In this document: one piece after another, positions 47,525 to 59,047 of the stretch
Numbering within the stretch: the first letter of the stretch is position 1
Layout: the number at the start of each line of letters is the position of its first letter
Assembly: GCA_948099385.1 (NCBI GenBank)
Contig: CANUEZ040000161.1
Span: 2,790,001 to 2,854,000 of the forward strand
Reading direction: 5' to 3'
Length of the DNA stretch: 64,000 nucleotides
Source of the DNA: Fasciola hepatica
Taxonomy: Eukaryota; Platyhelminthes; Trematoda; Plagiorchiida; Fasciolidae
Position numbers and translations under genes: made by a program
The notes under the pieces: generated by a model
The model's database searches: none
Seen by the model: only the letters and a program-made list of their open reading frames with translations
Told to the model about the DNA's origin: nothing

Positions 47525-48865
47525 ATAGAATTGCTAAGCAAATTAACGTCGAATATAGCTAAATTTAGGGGGCATGTTGAGAGCTTGGGCAGATATTTGT
47601 TGTGTATCTATCGCACTACACGCCAAAATCCTCCCATGAAAATCGCCACCCATGGTTTAGTATGGAGCCATGGTTCTCACCCCAACTACCCGCAACCTAC
47701 TGCCGGTACTTGCAGTTATTCACTTTCTGCGTTGACTGCATCTACTGTAAGTCGTTATGGGGGCTGTCGTGCCCATCACCTCCACGGCTTGTAGTGGCTG
47801 AACACCAATTTACGCTCCACAGATCGAGATTGCCTTAACCATCAGAGGATCGACGTGAACAATTAAACAAACGATCATAATGTGCACACGTTCCAGGATT
47901 TTCTCGAGGTGTCTAAGTAATGCACGAGCAAGAGGCTTCGGCCCAATTTTTCCCGTTTTTCGTGTTCATTTTGTTATCTGAATAATTTCGGTGGGTTGAA
48001 AGGTAGTTCACTGGATAATGGGACAGTGAGACTGTACAACAGCCCGTTATGTTTGCCCCTAAACACAGTGAACAAAAACTCTTCGCAATTTTCCAACCCG
48101 GAATCACCGAAATTTAACAAGGCAAACCCACCGAAAAACGGAGAGCTTATATTAACTGATGCGGCGTACAAATATTGAGCAACAACAAGTCAGGACTTCA
48201 CAAATCGCGCGCAGCTGTGCTCGCTCCCAGGCTGGTCATATGAGGTGAACGGAATAAAGGTTGCCGAACGACCGAGAACCAAATGTCCGGGCCGTTTGTT
48301 AGGAGATAGAAAATTGAAGCAGTCAAGCAAAGAGTTAAGACGAAAAAGAAACGGTCTCTTTTGACGAAATAACCAAATTTAATGAGCTTTCTCCTATATG
48401 CAATCAGCCACGATGCGTCGGTTACCGTAAGAGGATCAATGGAAGAGGGTTCCAGACAACAGTCTTCAATTCTTGCCCTCTCCGTTGTTCTGGTTTGCTG
48501 CACGAACTAAGTTTCAAGTCCTTAGCGGGAGCGTGTTATATCAACAACGGTGTCAAGTAAATTTGTTTACAAATTGCGCAGAGTGATCGAATGCAAATGT
48601 CGTCGCCACGCCAATCTTTATCAGCGCAAATGTCCATGCCTGTTCATTTATCTACGGAACTCCGGCTCACCGAGTTTTTCTCTCTTTGCAGATCGTCCAT
48701 AATCAACGTCTACGGCTTCTCAGTAAAAATCGGCATTTATAGTGCGCGTAGAACGAGAGTAATAGAAGAGCATCAACCGGGGAACTGGTCAAATCTTAGA
48801 CCAATAATACAATGATCCATAGCTCGCATAGCATGCAAAACAGTGACAACTAATACAATCCGAAC
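47525..48865. other. Palindrome spacer
   Basis: 1,341 bp of unique sequence at the centre. Open frames on both strands stay near 100 codons or below, with no motif I recognise. The part 47,885-47,990 is a dispersed repeat shared with the outer arms. A 24 bp stretch at about 48,001-48,025 resembles 30,124-30,148. No gene or origin-like feature is seen. Confidence 0.5.
47885..47990 (-). repeat. Short dispersed repeat (ATTCAGATAACAA-type) in the spacer
   Basis: On the minus strand: CCACCGAAATTATTCAGATA, then ACAAAATG, and a GGGCCGAAGCCTC segment. It aligns with 53,862-53,945 in CR1-C (CCACCGAAAATATTCAGATA, then GGGCCGAAGCCTC) and with 10,690-10,770. Confidence 0.55.
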
Positions 48866-49660
48866 ACACAACACTTTTGCATGCTTTTTTGCCTCCGTGA
48901 AACTCCCGAATTTAATCTCAAACCGTCTTGACTGCCGTGTTTAAACCATTTGAAATTTAGCCTCTGGATTTTGCTGCTGAGTCTTTTTGGCCGCATAAGT
49001 AAGGTTTGTGTATAGTCGTACATTTTGTGGCTTTCAACTTGAAACCGTAGGCCTTCATGAATCAACCCCGTCCTAGTTTTGGGATTTGTGTGAACTGGCT
49101 GCGCGTTACTCGAATTTCGGTTCTCATGGCTTGCGTGAGGGGGCTACAAGATTTCGCAGAAGTCATCTATGCGGTACTCTGTTGAATGCTGTGATAAGTT
49201 AGCATAGTTTTCTTCTGTGGGGTGCTTTGCGGCCGACACTCCCGACCAGTTTTCACAGGCAAGCAGCAGTGCCGGAAAGCTTTTTCAAAAACCTTTTTGC
49301 TGCAAGCAAAGCGGTTGCTGGCTCAGTTCGCTTGCTAGAGCAGAAGGCAACTGGGCTTCCCAGCGTCTTGCCAGCCACGGGTGTTGGACACAGAGTGGCA
49401 GTTGACGTCAGCCACCTGTGAACCACTTTTGGAGAAACGATTACTGATGGCCTGTTTCCGCCCTCAAGGCAGTTGTCCAGTCAACGTCGACGAGTTAAAG
49501 TTCTTGTGATTGTCAGTGATAATATTTCAGCCGGTCTTTTTGGCACAAGGGATTGATGCCATCTGGTCCCCGTTAATATTCAGTTCTGATCGAGAGCAGT
49601 GAACCAGCTGCCTCCTCCTCTGTAAACTCAGAGAGAAACATGATGTGTAGACTGTATGGT
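48866..49660. repeat. Inner right arm of the palindrome
   Basis: Reverse complement of 46,730-47,524. It holds the same eroded CR1-like RT fragment, now on the minus strand (about 49,590 to 49,060). Confidence 0.95.
49060..49590 (-). pseudogene. CR1-like RT N-terminal fragment in inner right arm
   Basis: Mirror copy of 46,800-47,330 with the same decayed GPDGINP and FSKAFDRVPH-like motifs and the same stops; see that entry. Confidence 0.65.
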
Positions 49661-52600
49661 GCGTGCGCGGTTCGGTGTTTATGAACCCCTCACACATCAG
49701 AGTTCTTTTTTATTTCTCAAGTAGTCCTGCTCAAGTGCACCGTGGTTTGGAAACATGAAATTCTTTTCAGACAGCGAGGCTCCTCGAGATACTGCGCAAA
49801 TATTTTCCATGTGTTTGACACTGAGCTTGTTAATCGTTTCCTCATATATTGTGTCTTAATTGCATGCTGTGTATCCTGTGGCGTAACAACCGCTACTCTT
49901 TGAAGAGACACCTATTTCACGGCACTTGTAGCAATGTCGAAATGCCTATCACTGGCGCGGCATGTAATTTTGCCTCGACATTGTTGCTTTTCAAGTGAGC
50001 TAGCAGGGAATTTGATCACACCTCAGGCCCCATCACGGTTTCCCACAGGCTTGGAGCACATTAGGGAGGCAGGTTTGATTTTGACGACCATAAGTGGGGC
50101 GACGCTGAGTCCATAGTCCCAAATATGCCCCACATTTACTCTCTGTACCTAGCGTTACGAAGAGTCCCGGGGTCGCGCCGTTGTTAGTTTAAAGGTTGCA
50201 TACTTCCTGCGGATAAATATGAGTGGCTGAAGCTGTGTGCAAATAAGACCACAGAAGTCGCGGATTATATTTCTGCTGGTTTCGGGCTTCAGCACCGATG
50301 AAACTCCCCCCCCCCACACTAGCAAGCAACCGTGGAAGAAGGATTAACTGAGTGCGAACTATTAGATCTTTCACTTCGAGGCCACCGCCACAAAGTATGT
50401 TTATACTCTTTTAGTTGACAAGAATAAGGTTGACTCAAAGAACCGTCCTCCGCCTGCCGCAGGAGAAAATGTTTCTTGTCAACAACAAGGTATTAAGCCA
50501 CAAAGAGCGGCAAAATTCGGTTTGCCCGCTAAATGAAGCATACTAGTGGAGGGAGGTTCCGACAGTCCGGAGACAGGTGCACTACAGGCGAGCAGTGCTT
50601 CGTGGCACTGAACACACCAAAAGCTGCTGCAAGTTCTCCCAGACATTCTGGATCATGATTCGACAGATCTGAAGCCGATCCTGAATGGTCTTTTCACCGG
50701 GGATGGAGCAGAAGCTGCAGAATAAACTCGCGCTAGTGCAGCAACCGGGCTGGGCAGGGCTCACAATTCCCGAAAACCCGCGAAACCTGAAAGTTATCCT
50801 CAGCTCCCAAGAACAAGCAGAGGATTTTTAAGGACGGCCTAACCATCCAAAAAAGAGCATCCCTAACTCATCAGAACCTCTTTCTCAAGAACTGGCAAAA
50901 AATAGAGTTAAGGTAAAAGCAGGAAAAGGCCTTTTCATCCAGGAGTTTTGTGTGATGCGGATCGAGCCACGGTCACGATGGCACCCTGTTCTGCTATGTG
51001 AGCCCTCCAAATGCGCAGCGGTTGGAGACAATTGGTTCTTGGATGAACGGATAGTGTCTGCCAATCTGTCGTTGGCCAACATCTGGGGACTGTTGGATGG
51101 GCGGGACAAGCGGGGGGCCTTGGAGCTAAAGAGAACCCCGCCCACCGTTTAGCTGGAAAAGACAAACGGAATGAAGGACATTAGGGACCCAAAAATCATA
51201 CTGTTTGGGTCTGCGCCGTTTTATGTACTGCGAAGTGTCGCCACCGTTGGAGGAGGTGACGTCACTTCGGAGCCCAGTGCCCTGCAGCTTCATTTCCAGT
51301 GTCTAGCAAGTCGGGTGGATCTGGGCCCTGACAAATGGATCGAGTGTACATACCAAAGTTGCATTACTATTGGTCAGTGCATTACCTGCCAATAAGTGCA
51401 AGCCTCCTGCTGCATATAAGCCAGTAAGTACCGACAAAATGGGATAGAAAACATCACTACCGTCCCTGCTTGGTCTGGTATTTCTCTCAGTACTTGTGGC
51501 CCGGAAGCAATCCATTTCCGACTCACGACTCTACATACGTGTTTGCAAAATGGAGTCCTACACACTTATTGGATAACTGCACTGCTATATGTGGCAAAGA
51601 TAGAAGTTGTCTTGCGTGGTACAGCACTCTACGACTGTGTGTGATGGATGAGTTTGTCTACTGAGCAGAAGAGGGCGAAGAGCAAAGTATTCTGGATTCC
51701 GAGCATCGATGGTATACAGAAGGCCACTATCTGGTATGTTGTGACTTCAACGCTCCTCAATTTGAGTAAGCATTAAACATTTACGAAGCATCTAATTGCG
51801 GGTTCTCCCGATGCCTCCGTGACTCAGTGTAAAGCACCTTAGATCAAAGTGCAGCGAAAAGTGAATTCCAATTCAATACAAGACTGTCTCGTTTGTTCGA
51901 GGATGCCGGACTACGAAATGAACAAATATAAAAATAAATAAAAAGCTCGAGTATATCACAGTTATTCAAAATTAGGAGCCGAAGGCGCGATTTACTAAGT
52001 AGAGCCCTTGAGTCACGCGAAACAAAGACCAGTTGAATCTAAGGTGTGGAAGAGGAGAAGCAATCAAACAGACGTCGGTATAACAATATACGGGAGGGGA
52101 CAAACAAATAAAGTGAATGTATTTTGGCACTATGGCAAGCCCGAAGCATTACGGTGTTTTGGGAGGATTTTCCACACCCAGTTGTTGCAAGAAGTGAGGA
52201 ACCTACCTCTACGTAAGCATGAGCATTGAAATTGCTACATTATTCATCAGTTTGAGCCGGATTGCCTTCACTTGTTGGAAGCCACTTGAAGTAGGGCGCA
52301 TATAATAAATAAAAATGTGAGGCTGCTGCCCTGGAGTGGGGTTCGATCGTCAGGCACAAGGTGAACGGAGCCAGGAATTGTTCCATGTTTAAAACAACTT
52401 CTTTGGTGGATTTGTCTGTTTATTTACACAAATACTGAAGTTGTGCTTTGAGAGGTCTTTGGTTCGAAAAAGATTTGCAAATCTCGATGCCTCGACAAAA
52501 CCACTCCGATCATCCGGCATAGGATACGAGAGTTATAGACAGATTCGCGATTAGTGTTTGAGGCTAAAGTCGACGAGAAGAAGCATATATGGGGAGCAGT

Positions 52601-53159
52601 ACGCGGCCGATTCGGTCACAGAAATGAAAAGGCTGCTTGCAGAATAAAAGCGTGGACTAAATCCAGCCCAGCCACCCCGACAATACCACGAGGTGAAGTC
52701 ATTGTGGATTCACCGTTTGATGGAGCAACATTGTTGCAGAGTCCTTACGTTAATTTTTGTGCCCCCAAGGTCGTAAGACGCTTTTGAGCAATCCGTAACC
52801 GAATTCATACAAGTCCTGAAAGCGAAACAACATTGATTCGTAGTTTCTAAGTCACTTAATTATTGGATGAGTAACCTCGTAAAATATACAAAACACTCAA
52901 GCCTGCGATCAAAAGTAATCAAAGCCAGATCCAAGTTAACGGCTTATGACAGACAAGCAAGGCAGTCAACACGGGTCCAATGAAGGATGCGACAAAGTCG
53001 CGCTTTGGACGCGAATGAACAAAAGTTGGTTTACAAAAAGGTAAATGGTACAAAACACACAAATAATCCATGAAGCTGAGTAATTTACCTACATCGGGTT
53101 GTCATACTGTTGAAAGCGTTTTTCGTAACTGATAGTTACAGAGATTTTATCCCCAAATG
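49661..53159. other. Asymmetric block B' (right only), largely unrecognised
   Basis: The main part of a 3,712 bp block with no counterpart in the left half. No frame longer than about 90 codons carries a recognised motif. Small features: a C10 run near 50,307, and a TAAAAATAAATAAAAAG A-rich patch near 51,931. At 52,785-52,930 there is a segment weakly similar to 11,166-11,310. Confidence 0.5.
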
Positions 53160-54670
53160 AGCGCCTTCAGAGTGTGGCTAGCCGGAAACCTCGACAGTTT
53201 CTACTGGAACAGTTTAGCCGTTCTCTGCAAGGGCTGCATCCACATGGGCCGAATGGTGTTCTTGGGATTTGTTTGCCAAAGTTACGGGAACTAGCCAAAG
53301 ACACGGCGTCACCGCTCACAAAACTGCATGGCAGCATGATTGAATACGGCAAGCTACCCTCCGACGAGAAAAAGTCCTTATCTTCCGAAAGTCATAGGGC
53401 GATAGAAATGTGGAAGTTGCAATTTACTGTCCGTTGGCGCTACGTGTGAGACTGGTAGGATAATGGTGTGACTAGTATCGGCACACTTGCAGTTATACCT
53501 CGAAAGTCACAGGCCTTTCAGCCACCAGTAGCACTGCTCCCGTGAAAGCCGCTTTTGTCTGTCGGACCTCTTCCTGAATCGCGAACACCGGGCACGCGCT
53601 AAAGCTGAAAGCTACCACACGGGCGTTTTCTTCGTTAATTTCAGCAAGGCATTCGACGAGATCCCATATTACCGTGTAATTCTTTAATTGGTGTTCTTGG
53701 GAGCAACAGAACCACTAATCACTTGACTCGATGATTCCCTGCTGGGAAGTTCTTCTCCTCGAGGATCACACAGTCTTACTGGGTGTGGGGAGCAGCTTGC
53801 GGTGAAGCTCCGCAAGGCTTGGCCTTTGGCCCGTTGTTGCTTTTAATGTTCGTCAATGATCCACCGAAAATATTCAGATAACAAGATAATCACAAGATGC
53901 GGAAAAATTTGGGCCGAAGCCTCATACTCGCCCATTATTTCAGGACATGAATACTACCGCCACGTCCTTAGCCTCCCTGTCTGACCTTTGTCTGGGACCC
54001 AAAAATCTGGCAAGTGATTAGGACTGATGCAGACCATCACGAACCACGAGCGGATCTGGACACTGTTTCAGTCCGGTCCGCATCTCAGTCACATTCTTTC
54101 AACGCCCAGAATTGTGCACAGGAAGAGACAGGCAAACTGAGGCCAAAATAGGTCAATACCTTCCAGGAGATGGCTCTCCGAGTGATTACCTGTGATTGTG
54201 ATCCTGGTGAGACTGTGATCTGGTTGTTGAAAACTCAGGGCCACACTAACAACATATGCGCCTCAGCTTAGAGTATACTTAGCTTCATCCAACGTTCATT
54301 CGGAGGGCTATCCTCTAAAGCATTCAGGTTACCTTGAACGCACGTCCGTCTAAGGTTAGGAGCTGACGGAGCTGCTGCCTCCCCGTACACGATCACTGAG
54401 CTGAAGAAAATTGAGAGGGTTCAAAGCGCAACTACTTGGCCCGTTGTCGGACCACGGATAACTCACTGCAACGCATGTTCGCAGGTGACAGGGTTGTTTT
54501 CGGAGGTGTATTGAAAATTAGAAGGTGACCTGATTTACGTGCGGCGGATGATCCTGGGAGGGGTGCCAGAACTGCAAGCAGAATTCCCCTTTCGGGATCT
54601 CAAGCGCACAAAAGAGCCTGGTTCTTACCCGTGGACCCAAAGCTTCGACGGGTTCGAGTGAGGGCACAAT
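53160..54670 (+). pseudogene. CR1-C LINE reverse transcriptase fragment, right arm
   Basis: RT blocks in order. HGPNGVLGICLPKLREL and SPLTKLHGSMIEYGKLPSD come from an open frame at 53,174-53,449 (the GPDGI...LPxxW start). Motif A GVFFVNFSKAFDEIP is at about 53,619-53,663, motif B APQGLAFGPLLLLMFVNDPP at about 53,807-53,866, and a ruined FADD region FVWDPKIW at about 53,990. Then DADHHEPRADLDTVS (about 54,030), LKKIERVQSATTWPVVG (about 54,402-54,450) and KLEGDLIYVRRMILGGVPEL (about 54,514-54,575) follow. Extra sequence of about 110 bp between motif B and the FADD region contains the ATTCAGATAACAA repeat. It spans the block B'/arm boundary at 53,373 without a break. Many shifts; dead. Confidence 0.82.
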
Positions 54671-54694
54671 TTCAAATGGTACGCATAACCAGCC

Positions 54695-55422
54695 AACCTA
54701 CGAAGTATACATATTTGGTGGGGCAATTACACCGGCCCCGGCTCCAGTAAATAGCGGTACTTTGTGCAACCGCCCTAAAGAGAGCCCGCGCGATAGGTTG
54801 CGAGACGTCGCGCTAAGGACGTTCGGTTTGTCAGCGGAATATAAGCCAAAGAAACAGATGTCCGGCGGTGAGTTTTGCCCATCGCACCCAAACACCGACG
54901 CAAATTCTCCGCTTTATGCAAAGGCATGACTCAGCCATCAAATTGGATGGTGCAGTGTTGCACATGCTTTACTTGCGAGCGCATCTGAATGATATTCGAG
55001 CCATGCTAGCTGTTTTTAGGAATAAACCAATCTTGGGGGGATTATTGGAAGGCACTGGTCGGGGGCATGCACGAGCCTTGCTCTCTCTCCTGCACACAGC
55101 TAAGGATCCTGAAGTAAACCATGTTACCATCATGGGGCGTTTGACTAAGCGGGTGGAGTCGTCATCCTCTCGGATTACCGCGCTAAAAGCATGGCGACCG
55201 AATTTCGTATCTCGCGCATCAAGCGGCCCAAACTGTTCACAGTGGTGTGGCCCTAAGAACGTCGGCTTGTGTTGCCACCACCGCCGCCACGGTGACAAAA
55301 CAAAAAATGCACCAAAGTCCATACGTATCAGTCTAAGTAGCGAGGAAGCGCAAAAGCTGACCGATGCAGGTGTCATACTTGCCAGGCCTTCCCGCTCACG
55401 GTCGGCAACCTTTTATGACTGA
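54695..55422 (+). pseudogene. Ty3/gypsy gag remnant, right arm
   Basis: A 184-codon frame (54,868-55,422) carries a gypsy-type capsid pattern: TPTQILRFMQRHDSAIKLD, LHMLYLRAHLNDIRAMLAVF, then GGLLEGTGRG. Near the end there is a single Cys-His cluster, CCHHRRHGDKTKNAP, resembling the W-C-x-x-HxxFG-x-xA-x-xC region of flatworm gypsy Gag proteins. In other frames the region upstream (54,695-54,868) may hold the Gag start. Gag would form the particle around element RNA. Stops close both ends and the zinc-binding residues are incomplete, so it is not functional. Confidence 0.78.
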
Positions 55423-55430
55423 CGGAATAT

Positions 55431-55847
55431 TTGAAACATCGTTTACTAGACACGGGGGCACAGGTAAGCATTAGCCAACCTCACTGCACAGGGTCACACG
55501 ACGTGATGCATGCAGTCCTCGTCGCTTCTGCTGTGATAGACCGCAACTGTGAGTTCCTGGATGAGCTTCCTGGACTATGGCAACCTGCTAACGTGATATC
55601 GCGGGTGTCGACGGACGCACTACACCATGTGCTTACGGTTGGTTCACCGGTTCACCGTTGTGCCGGGCGCTTAGCACCCGGCGAGCTTAAGATAGCCAAC
55701 ACCGACTTTCATAACATGCTGGATCTCGGTTTCATTAGACCACCTTCAGTCCTGTGGCTTCTCCGCTACATGCGGTACCAAAACGTCTTTAGAAGACTGG
55801 TGGCCTTGTCGCTATTATTGGGCATTCAACAACAGCGCCACGCTTGA
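55431..55847 (+). pseudogene. Ty3/gypsy protease and RT N-terminus, right arm
   Basis: A 138-codon frame begins with RLLDTGAQVSISQP, the aspartic protease active site (LVDTGAxxS-type, DTG kept). After a shortened protease body, RT starts with HHVLTVGSPVHRCAGRLAP, GELKIANTDFHNMLDLGFIR and PPSVLWLL, the pattern of the gypsy HxIxTxGPPVxxRxRRLxPEKLxxAKxEFxxMLxLGIIRPSxSPW motif. The protease lacks its usual length between these blocks, suggesting an internal deletion. It follows gag by 8 bases in another frame. Dead, but a confident family assignment. Confidence 0.88.
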
Positions 55848-56880
55848 CCGCTACCCAATTCTACATGTCCAGGACCTCACGACAAGATTGAGCAATCTCA
55901 CGACCTTAGTTACACAAATTTGGTTCACCTTTGCAGTCAAATTTGCGCTAATCACAGAGGCAGCTCTAATCACATCGTTTGGCTTACCCGGGTTCCCCAA
56001 GTACCACTCGGTCTTCGCGGTGGGGCACAAACATCCCAGCGATCCATAGATCGGGTCTGTCAAGGCTTAGGCAGAGTTTACACATATTCAGATGATATCC
56101 TAATCGCTAGTGCAATCTCCAACGACCAAATTGTGCGTTTACAAAAGACTTTTACAAGTTTGTCTCAATGCAGGGAAACTTTCTACACTACGAAATATTC
56201 ATTTGATTGAGAGAGCATCGAGTTCCCCGGTCATGCCATATCAGCCTCAGAAGTTTCACCTATGGAAGATTAAGCGCAGGCGATTGTTGGATATCCTAAA
56301 CCCTCACTCTTCAAAACGCTCCGATGATTCAATGGTTGAGTCAGCACTCCCCGTCGTTTTGTTTCCAAGTGTGCCCAGATGCTGTAACATCAGAGATTCC
56401 CCACGAGGCAAGGCCAATACATTCGAATTTTCCAAGATGCTTGATCCACTTTTGTCAATCTGAAATAGGCTAACCGCAACGTAGCTGCCGTTGCGCATCG
56501 CCTGCCAATCGCTCCCCTGAAGCTGTCAACCAATGCTTCAGACTCAGCTGCCGGTGCTGCTCTTCAACGAGTGCGATGCATCTAGCAGCCTGTACCATTC
56601 TTCTTCAGACGTCTGTGGCCGGTTGAATTTAGGTAGAGCACATTCTGAGGGGAACTTCTAGCAGTTTACCTCACCTTAGACTACTCTCATACCACGGTAT
56701 GTGCGCGTTTGGAAGTTTTGGCACGCCCAGCTTTTCTTCTAGCAATCCCGACCAGTTTTGCACTGAGAGGCAAACCGCTACGACAGCTCTGCACACTCGG
56801 CGGAAGGAAGAACACGTTTACCTACAGTAAATATCGAGGAAATTATCGATCCATAAAGCAATCCTGCAGGCGAACAAACA
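55848..56880 (+). pseudogene. Ty3/gypsy RT core and RNaseH, right arm
   Basis: Reading across frames: RYPILHVQDLTTRLSN (about 55,850), ITSFGLPGF (about 55,970), GLRGGAQTSQRSIDRVCQGL, then VYTYSDDILIASA with the YxDD motif as SDD (about 56,080-56,118). The connection follows with FPGHAISASEVSPMED (about 56,223-56,270) and VGYPKPSLFKTLR. RNaseH has LKLSTNASDSAAGAALQ (about 56,518) and GELLAVYLTLDYS (about 56,650), then FALRGKPLRQL (about 56,755). The order is that of gypsy Pol; integrase is absent. Many frameshifts and stops. Its distal neighbour is CR1-A. Confidence 0.85.
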
Positions 56881-56889
56881 AACCGTTCT

Positions 56890-57242
56890 GAATCCTTTTC
56901 ATCTATCTCCAGCGTACGACAAGCCGATAGCCGTTCACTCCCCGCTTGCTATCATTTTCATCTTTGTTATCGCTTTTACAATTGTGAGGACCCTTCTGCA
57001 GACAAACAAACGTCTTCACAACCTGGCATTTTGAGGACGTCTTCAGTCTTCTAGGAGAGAGGTTGCGCACAGGCGCTGCATTCATTTCCGGCATCCATCC
57101 TTTCATCGTTACTGAACTGCTGTACACCAGCAGTGCGGTCGCCTCCCCCTGTGAGTGTAGCTGTTTTTGAAATTTTTAGAACACACAACTCGTCCCCATC
57201 CATTTAAGTTTATCTTTATCTGTTCTGACTGGACCCTGAACA
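56890..57242. other. Probable CR1-A 5' untranslated region, right arm
   Basis: About 350 bp between the gypsy RNaseH and CR1-A ORF1 with no gene. It is probably LINE leader; no target duplication was found. Confidence 0.35.
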
Positions 57243-57938
57243 ATGTCAATGCCCCTCACCATTTATATAACCGCTTGCTCAGATGAGGCTACTTTCCCCA
57301 TGAGGCAGTGCGATTCCCCCTCTGTGGCCAATGCCTCACTCATCAATCCGGACGAAACGGTCCTTCATAATGCACTGGCAACGGATGCACTAAAATGTGC
57401 AGTCCAAAGTCAGGCTGCAGAGAGAGCCGAGCTAAGGGCCACCGTCCGCACCCTTAAGAATGAGCTGACCAGCCTGAGGAGTTTGGTAATCAAATCCCTC
57501 CCGGTGTCTTAGGCAGCCGATCAGGTGTGTAGAGTTTCTGAGCAGCAAATTCTTGACGCCGCCAAGATATTACAAGATACCGAGAATTGCTCTAAGCGAG
57601 TCATACTTTGGGGCCGCTTCCTCAGTTTGGATCACCCTCATAACACCTACGCCCAGGTGTTTAACCGCCTTAAGCTCCCTTTCCCACTTAAAGGTCGGTC
57701 CACTTGGTTGGTAACCAAACGCACCAACCGGGTTCACGTTATTCTCATTGTAATGGGCTCCACAGATGCAGCCAAACGAATTGTTTCCTCGGCCGCAAAG
57801 CTCAAGGAGGAAATTAGAGGGCTCACGGACGTGTCCATTGATAAGCCACTTCATCTGAAGCTGCGCAGTGAGAAGGCTAAGCCAGAAATTCACAAAAAGC
57901 CGATCCTTGGCTCAGAGTGTTGCCAGTTGTCCAGGTAA
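57243..57938 (+). pseudogene. CR1-A ORF1 with one in-frame TAG, right arm
   Basis: Start ATG at 57,243 in a CAATG context. The first half (89 residues) has a heptad-like helical stretch (about residues 50-85: AVQSQAAERAEL, then TLKNELTSLRSLV), a likely coiled coil. A TAG at 57,510-57,512 interrupts it. The same frame then runs 141 codons to 57,938 with RVILWGRFLSLDHPHNTYAQ, WLVTKRTNRVHVILIVMGS and KLKEEIRGL, an RRM-like alternation of strands and helices. Coil plus RRM fits the ORF1 protein of CR1-type LINEs, which binds element RNA. The TAG is present in both arms. The name is by architecture; no sequence search was possible. Confidence 0.68.
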
Positions 57939-58953
57939 CTCGCCTTGAGGACCAAGCTGCATGCCCACCATCCCTCTCCTCCCTACTGACACCATTTCCC
58001 GTCGCCGAAAGTACTCCCAGTAGTAGGCCCAGTGCCACTAAACATCTGTCGCCTACGGAAAGTATCCCGGGCCCCATCATTGCCAATAAGAATATTTCAA
58101 CGGACGAGACTCACTCATCCTTGAGCCCAGACATGAACCTGCAACCTGTTTCTACTGAAAGAAGCAGTGAGGAGGTTAACGCACCAGATAATATATCTAG
58201 TGCTGTCATGAAAAACAAGCTCACCAACAAAAAAACTCAGAACAGGGCATCTCGCAGTGCGCAGAAGGGCAAGTCACAAAAAGCAGCCCACCCTTTTCGG
58301 GGACCGAAGGATGTAGACCGTCCGCCTGGTATGATACCCCCCAGTTTACTAGACCAAAACCTACCGGCCCCCCCCCAGCAGTCTATATACCCTCTGGCCC
58401 CCCAATATCTTCAGCCCCCGACTCTCCCAGAGCCTCCTTTCCATCCCCAAATCCCTCTCTTTCCCAATCCCTAAACCCAAAACAAGCTGCCTCTGGCGAT
58501 TCTGCAACAACTCCTGAGCATGTGCTCAAGTGTTTTTACAGCGATTGCCTGAGCGTGTTGAATAAGATCCCGGAGCTTCGGCAGCTTGCAGTGGATAAGG
58601 AGCCTCAGATCATAGCCCTCACAGAAACCTGGCTCACCCCTGACATACTTGATGCCGAAATATCCACTCCGGGATACTTCACAGTAAGGCAGGGCTCCAG
58701 TAGAGGTCGTGCCGGCGGGGTCATCATATACTACGATAATTCGATTCCTCCTCCCACTTTACTGACAACCCCTACCTTTCCATGTATTGATCATTTGTGG
58801 GCTGTGTTTAACCTCTCTAGGACAGACACCCTATTGCTTGGTGTTGTCTACCGTCCTCCCGCATGCGATTCAGCTGATAGCCTAAGTCTCATAGATTTAT
58901 TAGGCTCCTTGAAAAAGCTACACAGACTTCACCCATCTGTTAGTCACTCGTGA
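57917..58953 (+). pseudogene. CR1-A ORF2 linker and endonuclease start, right arm
   Basis: The frame overlaps the ORF1 end by 22 bases and runs to 58,474 as a Ser/Pro/Lys-rich linker. It then loses phase at the C9 run (58,368-58,376), which has 10 bases in the left arm. The original frame is regained from about 58,510, giving the endonuclease start: LKCFYSDCLSVLNKIPEL, IIALTETWLTPDIL (catalytic Glu, about 58,623), GRAGGVIIYYDNS, LLLGVVYRPPACDSAD. It stops at 58,951-58,953, and the Asp-Asn motif (RDINSPSTNW, expected GDxNxPxxNW) appears just after in another frame. Non-functional. Confidence 0.85.
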
Positions 58954-59047
58954 CATCAACTCTCCCAGTACAAACTGGCAAGGAGCTGATGCCCCGTCTA
59001 TCATTTTCGGTAAACCCCTCCTTAATCTCGTACTGAAAAACTCATGG

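Noticed and set aside
47525..48865. Spacer as an origin or functional centre of the palindrome
   Set aside because: It has no AT-rich core, tandem iterons or conserved hairpin, and part of it is ordinary dispersed repeat.
52320..52360. tRNA-like B-box word (GGGGTTCGATCGTC)
   Set aside because: No matching A-box or cloverleaf could be placed around it.
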